From NCBI GenBank assembly GCA_036936605.1, contig JAUPFV010000001.1:171572386-171636385 (forward strand): a stretch of 64,000 bases of DNA, in the 5' to 3' direction. Made by a program: the position numbers and the translations under genes. The DNA comes from Limnanthes douglasii subsp. nivea (lineage: Eukaryota; Streptophyta; Magnoliopsida; Brassicales; Limnanthaceae). The notes below the pieces were generated by a model, which was not told where the DNA came from, did not search any database, and saw only the letters and a program-made list of their open reading frames with translations. Below are positions 11,481 through 23,084 of this stretch, piece after piece (positions within the stretch are counted from its first letter, which is position 1; every line of letters starts with the position of its first letter).

Positions 11481-12647
11481 ATGGCTCAGCCGCTACACGA
11501 AACGGTTCAGCAAAGGGAAAACGAAGACCAAGACGAACAACTCTCTTCCGGCGGCGATTCAGATTCCCTCTCTGAGGAGTTTCTTGCATCTCCTAGACTC
11601 TCCGATTACAGGGTGAAGACAATTAGCCCTCCCAAACCGGTCTCGAAGAAGCTACCCTCCGGATCTAGCGCCAAACGCCAGGTAGACAACGAATCCAAAG
11701 CGGAATCCAAAAAGAAAAAGAGGCATAAGGTATCTACTGTTTCCGTTGCGGAAGAGGACGGTACGAATAAGAATGGATCCGGCGAAGGCAATGAAGATGA
11801 AGCTAGGAAAGCATCCGGCAAAGGCAAGAAAGAGGAAGTTAAGAAATCATGTGGTCCGTTTAATCGTGTATGGAGGGAAGAAGACGAGATCGATCTGCTG
11901 AAGGCAATTCAAGATTACAAGTCGAAATACGGATCGCTTCCAAACGCTCTGGTGGATGCGTGTTACGATTTCACGAGGAAATTGGTGCATGTGGAGTTTA
12001 CAAAGACTCAGTTATATGATAAGATTAGAAGGTTGAAGAGGAAGTACGAGACACTAGCAGAAAAATCCAGATCTGCAGATAAAGGTTCCTCTATCAAGCT
12101 CAATCCTCACGAGAACAAATTGCTTTATCTTGCTAACAAAATATGGGGAAAAAATGAAACTAATGAAGCTAATGATGACACTCTCCCTGCTGTTCGTCTC
12201 CTTGCTAACAACTCACATATCAGTAAGAAGAAATCTGGTGGTAAGGTCGAAAATGCCAAAGTGGATGCGAAATCAAAGAAGCAGCTTGAGCCAGCTACTG
12301 CAGAAGAGAACACAAAAGAACATGCAGTGCTTAAAGAAAATGGATTTACCCGCTGCCACAACAATGTCGTTACTGAAAAGAATAGCCCTGAAGAGTTCTG
12401 GGAGCGTTATCCATATTTAAACAAATCTCTAGAGGTGATGAAACAATCGAGCAATGAATTAACTGCTTTCGTACGTAGCTTCTGGCTGGAGAAGAGGACT
12501 GAATATGAATATGGAAATGATAAGGCAAAGGAGATTGATGAAAAATGGAAGAAATTGGAGATGGAAGAAATGGAATTGAATATCAAGAAGGTCGGACTGA
12601 TTCAAGAGCATGCCAAAGTAGCATTGGTTGCAATGAAGAAGCGTTGA
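11481..12647 (+). CDS. GeBP/STOREKEEPER-like transcription factor
   Basis: A single-exon 388-residue nuclear protein of the plant GLABROUS1-enhancer-binding/STOREKEEPER family; known members bind DNA through the DUF573 domain. Residues 1-120 are acidic/Ser-rich and then basic, with a KKKKRHK nuclear-localisation-like cluster at 77-83. The DUF573 domain spans about 126-223, from 'FNRVWREEDEIDLLKAI' to 'LYLANKIWG', with the family's conserved Trp and basic 'KIRRLKRKY' helix. The C-terminal region (about 304-388) begins 'SPEEFWERYPYL' and ends in a heptad-rich helix, the usual dimerisation part. The ATG at 11481 was chosen over the upstream in-frame ATG at 11409. Its context is better (CCCATGGCT), and the 24 extra residues are unlike the family and lie where a 5' leader is expected (a TATA-like GGATAAATA sits near 11411). 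No frame damage is seen. Its exact ortholog cannot be named from sequence alone. Confidence 0.93.
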   Translation: MAQPLHETVQQRENEDQDEQLSSGGDSDSLSEEFLASPRLSDYRVKTISPPKPVSKKLPSGSSAKRQVDNESKAESKKKKRHKVSTVSVAEEDGTNKNGSGEGNEDEARKASGKGKKEEVKKSCGPFNRVWREEDEIDLLKAIQDYKSKYGSLPNALVDACYDFTRKLVHVEFTKTQLYDKIRRLKRKYETLAEKSRSADKGSSIKLNPHENKLLYLANKIWGKNETNEANDDTLPAVRLLANNSHISKKKSGGKVENAKVDAKSKKQLEPATAEENTKEHAVLKENGFTRCHNNVVTEKNSPEEFWERYPYLNKSLEVMKQSSNELTAFVRSFWLEKRTEYEYGNDKAKEIDEKWKKLEMEEMELNIKKVGLIQEHAKVALVAMKKR

Positions 12648-12849
12648 CAAGGTAGTTAATTTTTTTTGTTGATTGGGTACAACTGCTTGTCAATCTTTAG
12701 ATATTTTTAGGTAAATTATGAACTTAGCTGATAATGGATGGTCAGAGGTATTTTAGTAGGTAAAGAACTGATGTGATGACTGGCTCTATATGTATATATA
12801 ATGGGATGCATAGTTTAGTTATGAGATTTTGTTTTAGGCTTTAAAGAAG

Positions 12850-13450
12850 TTGATGCGGTTAAGTTAACTATATTTCGTCTCCTGCTGACTAGTTTGGCCT
12901 AGTGACATAAAAGATGTACTTGGGTCTCTTCTTGTATGACTTGATGACTTCAGTTCGTGGAGCCTGTATGAAATTTTGCTTGTTAACTATATTTTTGTCT
13001 CGTCTTAATTAGTTTTGCCTAGCAACTAAAAGATGGTACTTGTGTCGGCTTGGAATTTGGTTAATGGAACTCATACGAAAATGTGCTTGTTAACTTTGTG
13101 GATAGGTGGAATAACTAGAGGATACAGACCTTGTTAACTATCTTTTGCTGTTGTGTTGATTAGTTTTTCCTAGCAACTAAAAGATGGTTACTTCTTTTAA
13201 AGAAGTGAATGGGGTTAAGTTAACTATCTCTTGGTCTGGAGTTGACTAGTTTTACTTGATGTTGATGGTACTTGGTTCGTTTCTTGTTTGGCTGGACGCT
13301 GTGCTTGTTAACTATCTTTTGCTGTCGTCTTAACTGGTTTTGCCTAGCAACTAAAAGATGTTACTTTTGTAGGCTAAGAATTTTGTTTATGGAACTTGTA
13401 CAAAGCTCTGTGTGTTAACTTTGTGGATAAGTGAGATAACTAGGAAAATA
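12850..13450. repeat. Irregular duplicated blocks downstream of the GeBP-like gene
   Basis: A block beginning GTTAACTATCTTTTGCTGTCG and ending GCCTAGCAACTAAAAGATG recurs with starts near 12863, 12982, 13133, 13219 and 13306. A second block, 'TTAACTTTGTGGATA', occurs near 13097 and 13410. Spacing is irregular (about 85-150 bp), consistent with several rounds of unequal duplication. It lies 200-800 bp past the stop codon, possibly partly in the 3' UTR. Confidence 0.75.
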
Positions 13451-14353
13451 CGGCCATGGAAAACTAGTATCACATATATAAGAATTTTACTAAGTTCTGT
13501 AGGCCCATATTATTTTTATTGTATTTTTTAACTATATAATGGTAGTATACATAATACTAATTTTCTCAAGGTGATATAACTAAGTAAGTTGGGATCATTC
13601 TAAGTAGACTTGTTTGTTGTCTGCGATGTTATTATAGTGCCAGCTAGGTATTTTGGTTTTTTGAACCAATGGCCAGTATAGAGTTTGTCTCGTTCTAAGT
13701 TGACGATGGAAATGCTGTTCGTTTTTACTCTCAGGTCTTATAGTCTAGGAGTAGGTTTCTGGTTATCCACCGCCTATCTTTTCATCTAGACTTCTTGTTT
13801 TTTGTTCATAGGTAGATACCTATATAGAGACACGTAATGTGGACACTCTGGCGACATTAGTTGCTCGAAAAAAAAACAGCGACCAAGTGTATCGACATTC
13901 TGGCGGGGAGATGCGGAGCGGTCTTTAGTAAACTCAATGGCCATATATAGCCTTAACCGTATATAGCCCCATTGCAATGTTCATGATGTTTAAATTGAAC
14001 TTTTTTTTTGGTATTGCTAAGAATCAAATTTTTAATAGTGGCCCTACAGTGACGTTTTTATGATCTAAATAAGCAAAATAGGGAAGGGCTATTTTCTCGT
14101 ACAATTCGTTATTTTCTCTTTTGATTTTTTTAAAATTTAAAATGCATATTTCTACTATTTTACCCTTCGTTAAACATCAAGTCATGTTTTTTTCTATTTA
14201 GAGCATCGCGTATAAATTTTGCTAAATTAAATGAAATTTTAGTAATCTAATAAAATAATACAACAAACTTTTTATATTTAATTTTTTTATATTTAAAGTA
14301 ATTATTTTGTTTAGAAGTCGTGGAGAAAAAAAATAAAAAATTATAGATATTTT
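13451..14353. other. Non-coding stretch between the GeBP-like gene and MULE relic 2
   Basis: AT-rich sequence without supportable genes. A 63-codon minus-strand frame at 13786-13977 has no recognisable features. Confidence 0.5.
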
Positions 14354-14814
14354 GTAACTGCAATTACAAATTTACCCACCGCAATTTAAACTAATAAATA
14401 TAGATAGGGCTTTACATTATAGCTAGCCTATTGGGATGCTCTCACATGTATCTTATATACAATATTTTATGATATTTTGAACTTCTAAAATCTATAAAAA
14501 AACAATAATAAAAATCAAAACTGAAAGCATTGTTTAATTCAAATACGTTTCCTTAGATATGCCATAACTGCATTTTATGAAATGACATTTATTCTGAAAA
14601 CATGTTTGGAAATACATGTGATTTTAAATGTATATTTATGACATAGATCTCAATTGTTTTAAAAATATTTTTTTTATTAACACGTGTATTAATAAGTTAA
14701 GTATTTAATAACGTTTCGAAACTTGAAATTACTGTCTTTCTCATATTGTTTTGGAGAAAATCATATGTCCCGATTTTGTTTACTTACAATGTATATGCAC
14801 TGCACGGAGTCTAA

Positions 14815-14852
14815 ACTTGCGGTATGCGTAAATAGTTACGTATACCGCAAGT
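14815..14852. repeat. 38-nt palindrome in duplication copy 1 (one mismatch)
   Basis: Arms ACTTGCGGTATGCGTAA and TTACGTATACCGCAAGT are separated by ATAG. One C-to-T change breaks the otherwise perfect 17-bp stem. Confidence 0.9.
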
Positions 14853-14939
14853 AGAGATTAATTATCGATTGTTTTATTCGTGCTAATTATTTAGAAAGTT
14901 TGTGGTAAAATCAATGACACCTAATATAAAGAGAAAAAA

Positions 14940-17900
14940 GTCATGCATAACAAAAGATTACTTTTTGCACGAAAAGCTCATCCGGTCGACGATAGGGGTA
15001 TGCTATTTGACAGTTGAACAGAAGGCATAACCTCCCACTATCCAAATATTTGGAAGGATATTATCAGGCGAGCAAAACTTACTATAACTGAAGAAGATTT
15101 GGTGAAACAATTATCTATACGTGGTGTCGTTTTTTAGAATATTTATCCGCGTTAGAGGAACTTAATCCTCATAATGTGTGCAATATGTGTAACATTTATA
15201 AGCTTAGACAAAGACACTGTACATTGGAGAAATATAGTCGGTTACAAATTAAGGATTTATTGGGTATGATGAAGGAGAAGATTTACGTGTAACTGCAATT
15301 ACAAATTTACCCACCGCAATTTAAACTAATAAATATAGATAGAGCTTTACATTATAGCTAGCCTGTTGGATGCTCTCACATGTATCTTATATACAATATT
15401 TTATGATATTTTGAACTTCTAAAATCTATAAAAAAAAACAATAATAAAAATCAAAACTGAAAGCATTGTTTAATTCAAATACGTTTCCTTAGATATGCCT
15501 GCATTTTATGAAATGACATTTATTCTCAAAACATGTTTGGAAATACATGTGATTTTGAATGTATATTTATGACATAGATCTCAATTGTTTTAAAAATATT
15601 TTTTTTATTAACACATGTATTAATAAGTTAAGTATTTAATAACGTTTCGAAACTTGAAATTACTGTCTTTCTCATATTGTTTTGGAGAAAATCATATGTC
15701 CAGATTTTGTTTACTTACAATGTATATGCACTACATGGAGCCTAAACTTGCGGTATGCGTAAATAGTTACGCATACCGCAAGTAGAGATTACTTATCGAT
15801 TGTTTTATTCGTACTAATTATTTAGAAAGTTTGTGGTAAAATCAATGACACCTAATATAAAGAGAAGAAAGTCATGCATAACAAAAGATTACTTTTTGCA
15901 CAAAAAGCTCATCCGGTCGACGATAGGGGTATGATATTTGACAGTTGAATGCAGAAGGCATAACCTCCCACTATCCAAATATTTGGAAGGATATTATCAC
16001 GCGAGCAAAACTTACTACAACTGAAGAAGATTTGGTGAAACAATTATCTATACGTGGTGTCGTTTTTTAGAATATTTATCCGCGTTAAAGGAACTTAATC
16101 CTCATAATGTGTCCAATATGTGTAACATTTATAAGCTTAGACAAAGACACTGTACATTGGAGAAATATAGTCAGTTAGAAATTAAGGATTTATTGGGTAT
16201 GATGAAGGAGAATATTTACGTTTAATTGCATAGAACAGGAACTAATGAGTCTCAAATAATCACTGAATTATTTTTTGCATACCCAACGTCTATTGATCTT
16301 TAAAGACTTTTCTTGAATTCCTTATTATGGACAAACATACAAGACGACGAGATACAAGATGTCATTGTTCGAAATTGTTGGTGTTACGTCAACCAACATC
16401 ACATTTGCGGCACATTCGTTTTCTTGAGTCGGGGAAGGGTCGACAATTACACGCGGGGATTAGATCGTTTGCGATTGCTCATAGAGAAAAACCATTGCAC
16501 TTTACCTAATGTTATGGTGATAGATATGGAATTGGCACTAATGAAATCAATTGCCACTATGTTTCCGAAAGCGACAAACATGTTATGTTGATGACACATA
16601 GAAAAAGATATCGTAAAAAATAGTAATAATTTTTTTAAGGACAAGATTATATTCCATAGATTTCAAAAGTATTGGAATACAATTGTTTATTCATATATCA
16701 CAAGCAAGTTAAACTCAAACATCAATTGTATGAAAGAAGAATACTAGGCATACCTCAAAACCCTCGATTACACTCAAACATGACTCAAACCTCCTTATAG
16801 TGAAAAAATTATTTATGTTTACACTAACAAGTTCAAACATTTTGGTAACAACACAATGAATCGGTAAGACAAACTAGTTATAATTTAATGAAATTATTAT
16901 ATTAAGTTTCCATTTTGAATGAACGTTTAATCTACCATATATTAGGACGGAAGGTGCGCATGCCTCGTTGACACGTTATCTTGGGACAGGTTTGTTTACA
17001 TTTGATTCATTTTGGGAAAAAGTAGATTATTTACTAGAGATACATTACACGAATATAAAAGCATCGTTCAAAAAAAGTACGTCAATCTCTCAATTTAAAT
17101 ACGATGCTTTGAGTATTCGAGGTTATTAGAAATTCTGCGTTAGAATTTTCCCTCCAACTTTTAGAAGCGCGATACAAAGAACTAAAAAATAGATTTCGAT
17201 AAAGCTGAACAAAGATGCGTTATTAAAAGAACTCATAGTTTTCCTTGTACATGCGAGGTTTGTTTACTAGTAATGCAACATTGCATATTTGATCCAAGTA
17301 TGGTCGACAAGAGGCGGACAACGTTGAAATTGTTGGAGCACGACATGTATAACAAAGATATTTTATCAAGAAAAAAATAACGGCGATCTATTCTCTATTA
17401 CTTGTCCACAATCGCGATCGTAGACTACATATCATACAAAAAAAATCGAAGTACTTGAACCTAGAAAAACTAAAGTGATTCCACCTGTCGAGAAAACGAA
17501 GACTAAATGTAGAGATAGTAAACATGCTTACAACAATTCAACCAGGAGATAATCATCAGATTTTGAACATGTAGAGTTAGTCGTTAGTGCAAAAACCCCG
17601 TCGCATCTAAGTTATATATCCCTAGTTGAAATTCAAAGCACTGGTAGATCATTAGCTATTCAAACGAAAGTTATACCTCATTATTTTTGCAACATCACCC
17701 TAATTTTTTTTAATATTTCTAAGATTCCAAAGAATTCTAAGATTTCTAAGATTCCCAAGATTCCAAATTTGAAACTACTTAGTGATACGTCATTATTTTT
17801 GCAACATCTCCCTAAATATTTGTGTCCATTCATATCTCATTGCAAGAATGTGGGTCAGATTATCATTGTGGTTTTAGAGCCGTCACACACAAAATTTATT

Positions 17901-18290
17901 ATGATGAGAACATATGGGTGCATGTGAGGACCACACTAAAAGAATAAATCTTATAGTTTTTATCTTTGTATGACCAAATTTACGGTTTTTGTAAAAGGGT
18001 TGACGGTGATCTACGTAGCCTAGATTGATTTGTCCTAATTTTCCTTTTAAAAAACTAGACAACGATTCTAGATATTTGTTACGTGATTGCTAATGTATTT
18101 AAATGTATAATATATGAAATTTATGAAAACATGACGAGTACCTTTCTACCACTAAAAGGTGTTCTTTTCTCTCTTACCGAAAGAAAAGAGATAGGTATCG
18201 CTCACGGTCACGAAAATCACTATATCAACGTAAGTAAAAAAATTCACTTTCATCAAGTTGTTTTTTTGTCAAATTTATCTTAAATGTTTG
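14940..18290 (+). pseudogene. MULE relic 2: transposase with C-terminal OTU-like protease domain
   Basis: A plus-strand MULE transposase decayed by stops and frameshifts. In order: the 'NPHNVCNMCNIYKLRQ' and 'LLGMMKE' region (present twice because of the tandem duplication); 'ELFFAYPTSIDL' near 16265; and a catalytic-core segment that changes frame twice, with 'YKTTRYKMSLFEIVGVTST' in one frame and 16440-16591 in another. The latter holds 'DNYTRGLDRL' and 'VMVIDMELALM', the latter with the second catalytic Asp. Next is a helical region near 16940-17090, then a SWIM-like zinc finger at about 17216-17270 ('SFPCTCEV'). From about 17580 to 18290 it resembles an OTU-type cysteine protease. The 'DYHCGFRAV' motif has its Cys codon at 17865-17867, and 'STFLPLKGV' is followed by a His at 18219-18221. 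OTU domains fused to plant MULE transposases are known. No activity is expected. Confidence 0.78.
15746..15783. repeat. 38-nt perfect palindrome in duplication copy 2
   Basis: Arms ACTTGCGGTATGCGTAA and TTACGCATACCGCAAGT are exact reverse complements around a 4-base ATAG loop. This is the equivalent site to 14815-14852 in copy 1. Confidence 0.95.
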
Positions 18291-20210
18291 TAATATTTAA
18301 CTTTGTGTCATTTACTTTGAACCATTTATTAATAGTATCACTTGCTTTTCTTCTTCTTTGTTACTTGCTTCCATAACACTTCCCACTTATTTAATACTTA
18401 CAATAACTTGTTAACAAAGCAAAATGTTACAATGATAAAATTGAAAACTAAAACAAGTACAACAATAATGTAGAAAAATCAACTTGAAACATAAATAGGA
18501 TAACAAATATTAAAACAAAGACAATAAGAAATATTCATAAGTAAAACATTCCGACCATTATTATTTATATGTCCGACCAATTCCATTTATATGCTTTTTT
18601 TTATTCTTTTTTTAAGTCCTTGTTAAAGGATTCCTCGTGCATTAGCTGCCTCTCTTTTGGTTGTGATGTGGTCACAAACTCTATCCATCAGCTATTCGGT
18701 TAATTTGTCGATGGCCAGACTATTGTACAACTCAAGCGCAAATTATCGTTCCTCCGGTCTACGGTTGAAAACCTTATATGATCTTAGGGCTCTTAGACAT
18801 TTCCATACTTCTTTGATCTCTAACATACCACATGAGGGTTTTTATCCATCGTAACAGTTCACCCCCATTAGGTAGTAGAACTTGAAGAAAAAGTCATCAT
18901 AAAATTTTCCATATTTTAGCCCTCCTACTCGTTCGGTTTTTTTTAAAATATTCATCTTCGGTAACATTCCACACAAAGTCCATTGTTTAGTGTTTAGGGT
19001 TGTTTCTAACATAGAATAAATCCCTTACTTATACTTTGGTTAAGAATAACATAATTTGTAAATATGAATGAGATAACAACACGTGTCGGATATGAAATCC
19101 TATAAGGCTAATCAAATACTGACACGTGTCGGATATTGATAATGTAATCCATGAAGACTAATAAAACTGAAACACCAGTTTTATGTTATTTGTAAACATT
19201 TTGTTATCTTTGGACATGATGAGTACGTTTCAAAACACATAAATCTGAGATAACAAAACACATAAATTCGAGGGCATAAAAACATGTAATTTCGAGGTGC
19301 CGACGTGAAATTAGATGTTTTTTAAAACAGCAAACACCTAAATCCGAGGTACCCTTTAAGAATTAGGTGTTTTTTTGTTATAAACACACACTTAATTAGG
19401 TAAAAACAAACACATAATTTTGAGGGAGTACTCCAGAAGTATGTGTAAAATGTCTGTAAATAAATTAGTTCTGAAGTAGGACTAAATTTCGAGGGTAACC
19501 CTTATAATTAAGGGTATTTTTGTTAAAAATAATGTTTTAAACATGAAACAAAATTTAGTAATCTAACTAAAATAACAAAGCAAAAAATTAAACCATAAAT
19601 TTAAACGTGAAGAAAAACATTAGTTAAAACATACAAACAAAACATTAGTCCAACATAAGTAAAATATCTCCAAACATAAAGGATACATCATCTGCAAACA
19701 AGAGTAAAAGAAAATATCATACATCATTAAAAATATTATCAATGTAAATATGACTTGCTAATGTCAATGTAGTCTTCGTCCATTATAACGTTTATTCTTT
19801 TATCGTATGTATCCACTATTCTCGCATAACCCTTGAAAATATTATCTTGGTGGGTTAGATGTTGCGGCTCGTTGTCTATAGGGAAATCATCATCTCTACC
19901 GGTATTTTATACAACATACCAAATATTGTTCTGATCCCATTGATCGTACTCCCATGTTCTCGTATTTACGCATTTACCTTCTAGGATAAGATTTCCTATA
20001 TAATTCAAAAGAAATATAATAGGTGATGATACTGGTTATTCTACATAGTCTTTTTAAACTATAGTGCAAAAAAAGATATGATAAGTATTCCAAAATAGTA
20101 TAAAATATAAAACAAAATATAAACCAATATATACTAGAGACAAACATATAGTTCACAAGATTAAAAGTGAAAACATAACTCGTAGATGTCTAAAACATCA
20201 AGATTGAGTC
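18291..20210. other. Non-coding stretch with small direct repeats
   Basis: Contains two copies of ACACGTGTCGGATAT (near 19080 and 19121) and several degenerate 'ACACATAAATTCGAGG' phrases between 19235 and 19500. Short frames at 18083-18283 (the OTU tail of MULE relic 2) and 18657-18854 (unrecognised) are present. No independent gene can be supported. Confidence 0.5.
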
Positions 20211-21235
20211 TTAAACTACGTTTTTCTGTTTGGGCGTTGCCCATGTATGCATGTGTGGCATGTAAGGAATGAATCTCTCCAAATGAGGTTCTTGCCACTC
20301 TAATTGTTGAACGAATCCTTTTATCATTTTCATGGCATGCTTCGAAGCAACTCGTAACCCGTCATAAAGCTCAATCTGAATGTGTATCCCTGAAACGTAC
20401 TCTCCAAGTGATCGCAAGTCTTCAATCACATATAACAGTCTTCTTTTATATGAATCCCATTCTTTTCATCAAAGATGCATGAGCTAAATTGATATAGTAT
20501 ATAAGCATGAGCGTATCGATAAATATTAATATATCTTAATCAATTACTTCAATCACAAAAATGCTCGTTAGAGAAACACTCTCTGAGCCAAGTCAACCTA
20601 AACCCAATACTTTTGAATGATTTGATATCTGCTAAAGTAACTGTTAATGCTACTCCAAGAATGTAAAGTACCAATTTGACATGAATATCATGCTTGTTAT
20701 TTTTTTTACCTCAAATAGTCTCCCGATTATCAATAATCCGTCTATGAGGACTATATCGTCGAGTGTAATTGTCATCTCACCAAATGAAAAGTGGAAGGAG
20801 GTAGTATGATGATTCCATAATACTAAAAATACGACTACAAAAGGAAAGACAATACCTTAATTATGGAGGGTATCCAACAATGGCCTGAAAGGAGTGGTAT
20901 TGACAATCTCTCTACTTTATCTTGGCTGGTCAGCTTTTAACGCTTTATCACAGTTCCAACGTAAAAAAATAGAAAAATTAAACTTATATATTAGCCATAA
21001 TAAAAATAAAAAAAAATAAAAAATAAGAAACAAATAAGTATTCTTACCCAATCATGATAGACATGACATATGGTATTGTTTGTAAAGCCTTTGTACTGGA
21101 GTATATGAGGAAATCTCAACAAGCTTGCATAATTCTCAGCCTCTAAATTTGATGGATCACCCTTAATTTTCTCATATTCGGAATTAGATTGTTGTATAAG
21201 AACCGAAGATGGTTCTCTTATATCATCCATTATAC
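20211..21235 (-). pseudogene. Plant mobile domain (PMD) relic 2
   Basis: Minus-strand fragments match the plant mobile domain pattern better than relic 1 does. An N-terminal segment (20991-21230) has 'NYASLLRFPHILQY'. Near 20720-20800 is the diagnostic 'FHFSFGEMTITLDDI' followed by 'IDGLLIIGR', the family's conserved 'GEMTITLEDV...L.G' block. 'IGFRLTWLRECFSN' follows near 20590-20640. The C-terminal piece at 20211-20429 is charged and unassigned. A small intron cannot be excluded (near 20810-20880), but stops elsewhere make this a relic. It lies ~1.9 kb beyond MULE relic 2 and convergent to it. Confidence 0.65.
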
Positions 21236-21484
21236 TATGTCTTCTCGATCTCGACGTGGGATTATAAAAATTCTAGAGGTTATGGCTCCTCCATTACAGT
21301 CGCGTTTTCTACCCCCACCGCTGATGACGATGATGAAACATATATATATAAAATACTCAGCAATTTTTAGGTCCCATTCTACAAAATTAAAAAACTCAAT
21401 ATTAGAAACATTAAACATCAATAACATTTATGGGATTAATAAATCACATTATCCTTGATATCATGTTACCATTTTTTTTAAATA

Positions 21485-21790
21485 TTAGAAGGCCTATATT
21501 AGAATCACATGCACACAATATTTCTAAAAAACTGATGATTCTGAGACAAGCCCTTAGAATCATGTGATAGTTTGGTTTTTAAAACATTGATTACCATCAC
21601 ACATATTTTTTTTTTATAAAAATGCGATTTTCCAAAACAGGCCATCAAAATCACATGCCACGATTTAAAAAAATTGATGAGTCCGAGATAGGCCCTCAAC
21701 ATCACTATGCCCAATTTGTTTTGTAAATATCTTATAGTTTGAGACAAGCCCTCAAAATCACATGCTTTCTTAACAAATTAGATGCTCTCA
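21485..21790. repeat. ~50-bp imperfect tandem array, about 6 units
   Basis: The phrase GAGACAAGCCCTCAAAATCACATG recurs in diverged form near 21489, 21540, 21590 (weak), 21634, 21681 and 21737, at 47-56 bp spacing. No coding potential. Confidence 0.65.
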
Positions 21791-21837
21791 AACAGATACA
21801 AGTCTTATGTTTGTGATGGTATAATTAGACTATACAT

Positions 21838-22540
21838 CTTTCTAACCTAAAACACTTATAAACAGGCCTTCAGAGGTACGAGTCACTTAACAATTTTAAA
21901 AAATAAATCCAAAACAGTTTGCTAATCAGTTACATCCTTAGGCTATGAGTTTTGTTATTTCACATTGGGAATTTCAAAATAACTTAGCATGCTAATAAAT
22001 AATAGTTAATGAAGAGTTAAATAGCACTTAACAATTGTAGATACTTAAGAAACAGTTAATCAATTACAGTTAATGGAGACTTAACAAATAAAACTTGATA
22101 ATCATATATAGTCCATGGGAATTTAACAATATAGAAACTCGAGCAAAACTTAATCAATTATGACACACTTCAAATACTTAATGATGATCAAATGTAGACA
22201 TGAAACGAATAACAATACTCAAATACTCAAGCAACACTTAATCAACTACCTTTAATACTTAAATTAGGAAAAATATAGTTAATGAACACTTAAAACATGC
22301 AACCCGATAATCAAATATAGTTAATGAAAACATAAAAGAAGTACAAATTTCTAACCTGAAGCACCTTTAGATAGCCATCAGAGATACGAGTTACTCAACA
22401 GTTTCTAAAACCAAAGCAAAATACTGTTACTCAACTTAAATATATACCTACAATAAGAGTGAAACAGTTATTTAAGTTATGAAGTTTTTAATTTATTGTT
22501 TGGGATATCAAAAGCATTTAGTATGCTAATAAAGTTAGGA
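21838..22540. repeat. Diverged direct repeat, ~170-190 bp units about 510-530 bp apart
   Basis: Block 21838-22010 starts TTTCTAACCTAAAACACTTA and ends near AGCATGCTAATAAA. It is repeated at 22348-22540, starting TTTCTAACCTGAAGCACCTT and ending AGTATGCTAATAAA. The DNA between is rich in 'CAATTACAGTTAATG...ACTTAA' phrases, so the whole area may be an old local array. Confidence 0.55.
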
Positions 22541-22589
22541 ATCATTAAAACTAAAAATATAAACATACGTAGTTCTTACAAGCATGGGT

Positions 22590-23016
22590 AATTAGGACAT
22601 GATGCCAAAATAGCCTCCAGGTTAGCCCACAAAAGACGATGCTCTGGCTCATCGCTAAAAGCATAGATAGTCGTGAAAAAGAATGTGACATAAGAATCAA
22701 CACTATAAGTTTTATAGTGAATGAATTGAGAAGAGGAAGATATAATTTGAAATGGAAAATACATTTGGGTTCTAAATAATCTAGATTATACTAACCGATG
22801 AGATGAGTTATTAGTGGCATACTACTAAAAAAGAAAAATATTTGTAATGATGAAGTTAACATTGGTTAAAATGACTTCAGTCTCCACTAAAATCATGATC
22901 TTGATGCTATTCCTAATGATGAAATCAATGATATATTTTTTCTTTACATGGCCGTTCAATCCACGAACACTGCACGAAACAATAAACATTAAAAACATAC
23001 AGTGAGTATAGTCCAA
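22590..23016 (-). pseudogene. L1-type LINE endonuclease fragment
   Basis: The minus strand encodes the start of an apurinic-type LINE endonuclease. 'RGLNGHVKKKYIIDFIIRNSIKIMILVET' at 22855-22965 includes the catalytic-region Glu in 'LVET'. After a stop, 'FFFTTIYAFSDEPEHRLLW' at 22620-22690 is the usual 'A-Y-A-S' strand of the fold. Nothing of the downstream RT follows; the fragment stops near 22590. It cannot simply be the 5' end of the LINE at 25380-27330, because that element's 5' side lies to its right. Confidence 0.72.
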
Positions 23017-23084
23017 TAATGGATGACGAGTATGTTTTTACAGTTCAGAGAATCCCCATTCAGAGAATTGATACGGTTAATTTT

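Larger units (their letters stand above)
14354..16221 (+). repeat. 935-bp tandem duplication (copies 14354-15288 and 15289-16221)
   Basis: Two head-to-tail copies start at GTAACTGCAATTACAAATTT and end at GATGAAGGAGAA(G/T)ATTTACGT. By eye they differ at roughly 25 positions plus a few small indels, about 97% identity. The second half of each copy is MULE transposase sequence, which continues past copy 2 into the rest of the transposase. So copy 1 is the extra piece and the breakpoint lies inside former coding sequence. Confidence 0.93.

Noticed and set aside
13786..13977. 63-codon minus-strand frame as a small gene
   Set aside because: No recognisable domain, no conserved context, and within expectation for a chance frame.
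21485..21790. CRISPR-like array
   Set aside because: Units are diverged with no identical repeats or unique spacers, and the DNA is from a plant genome.
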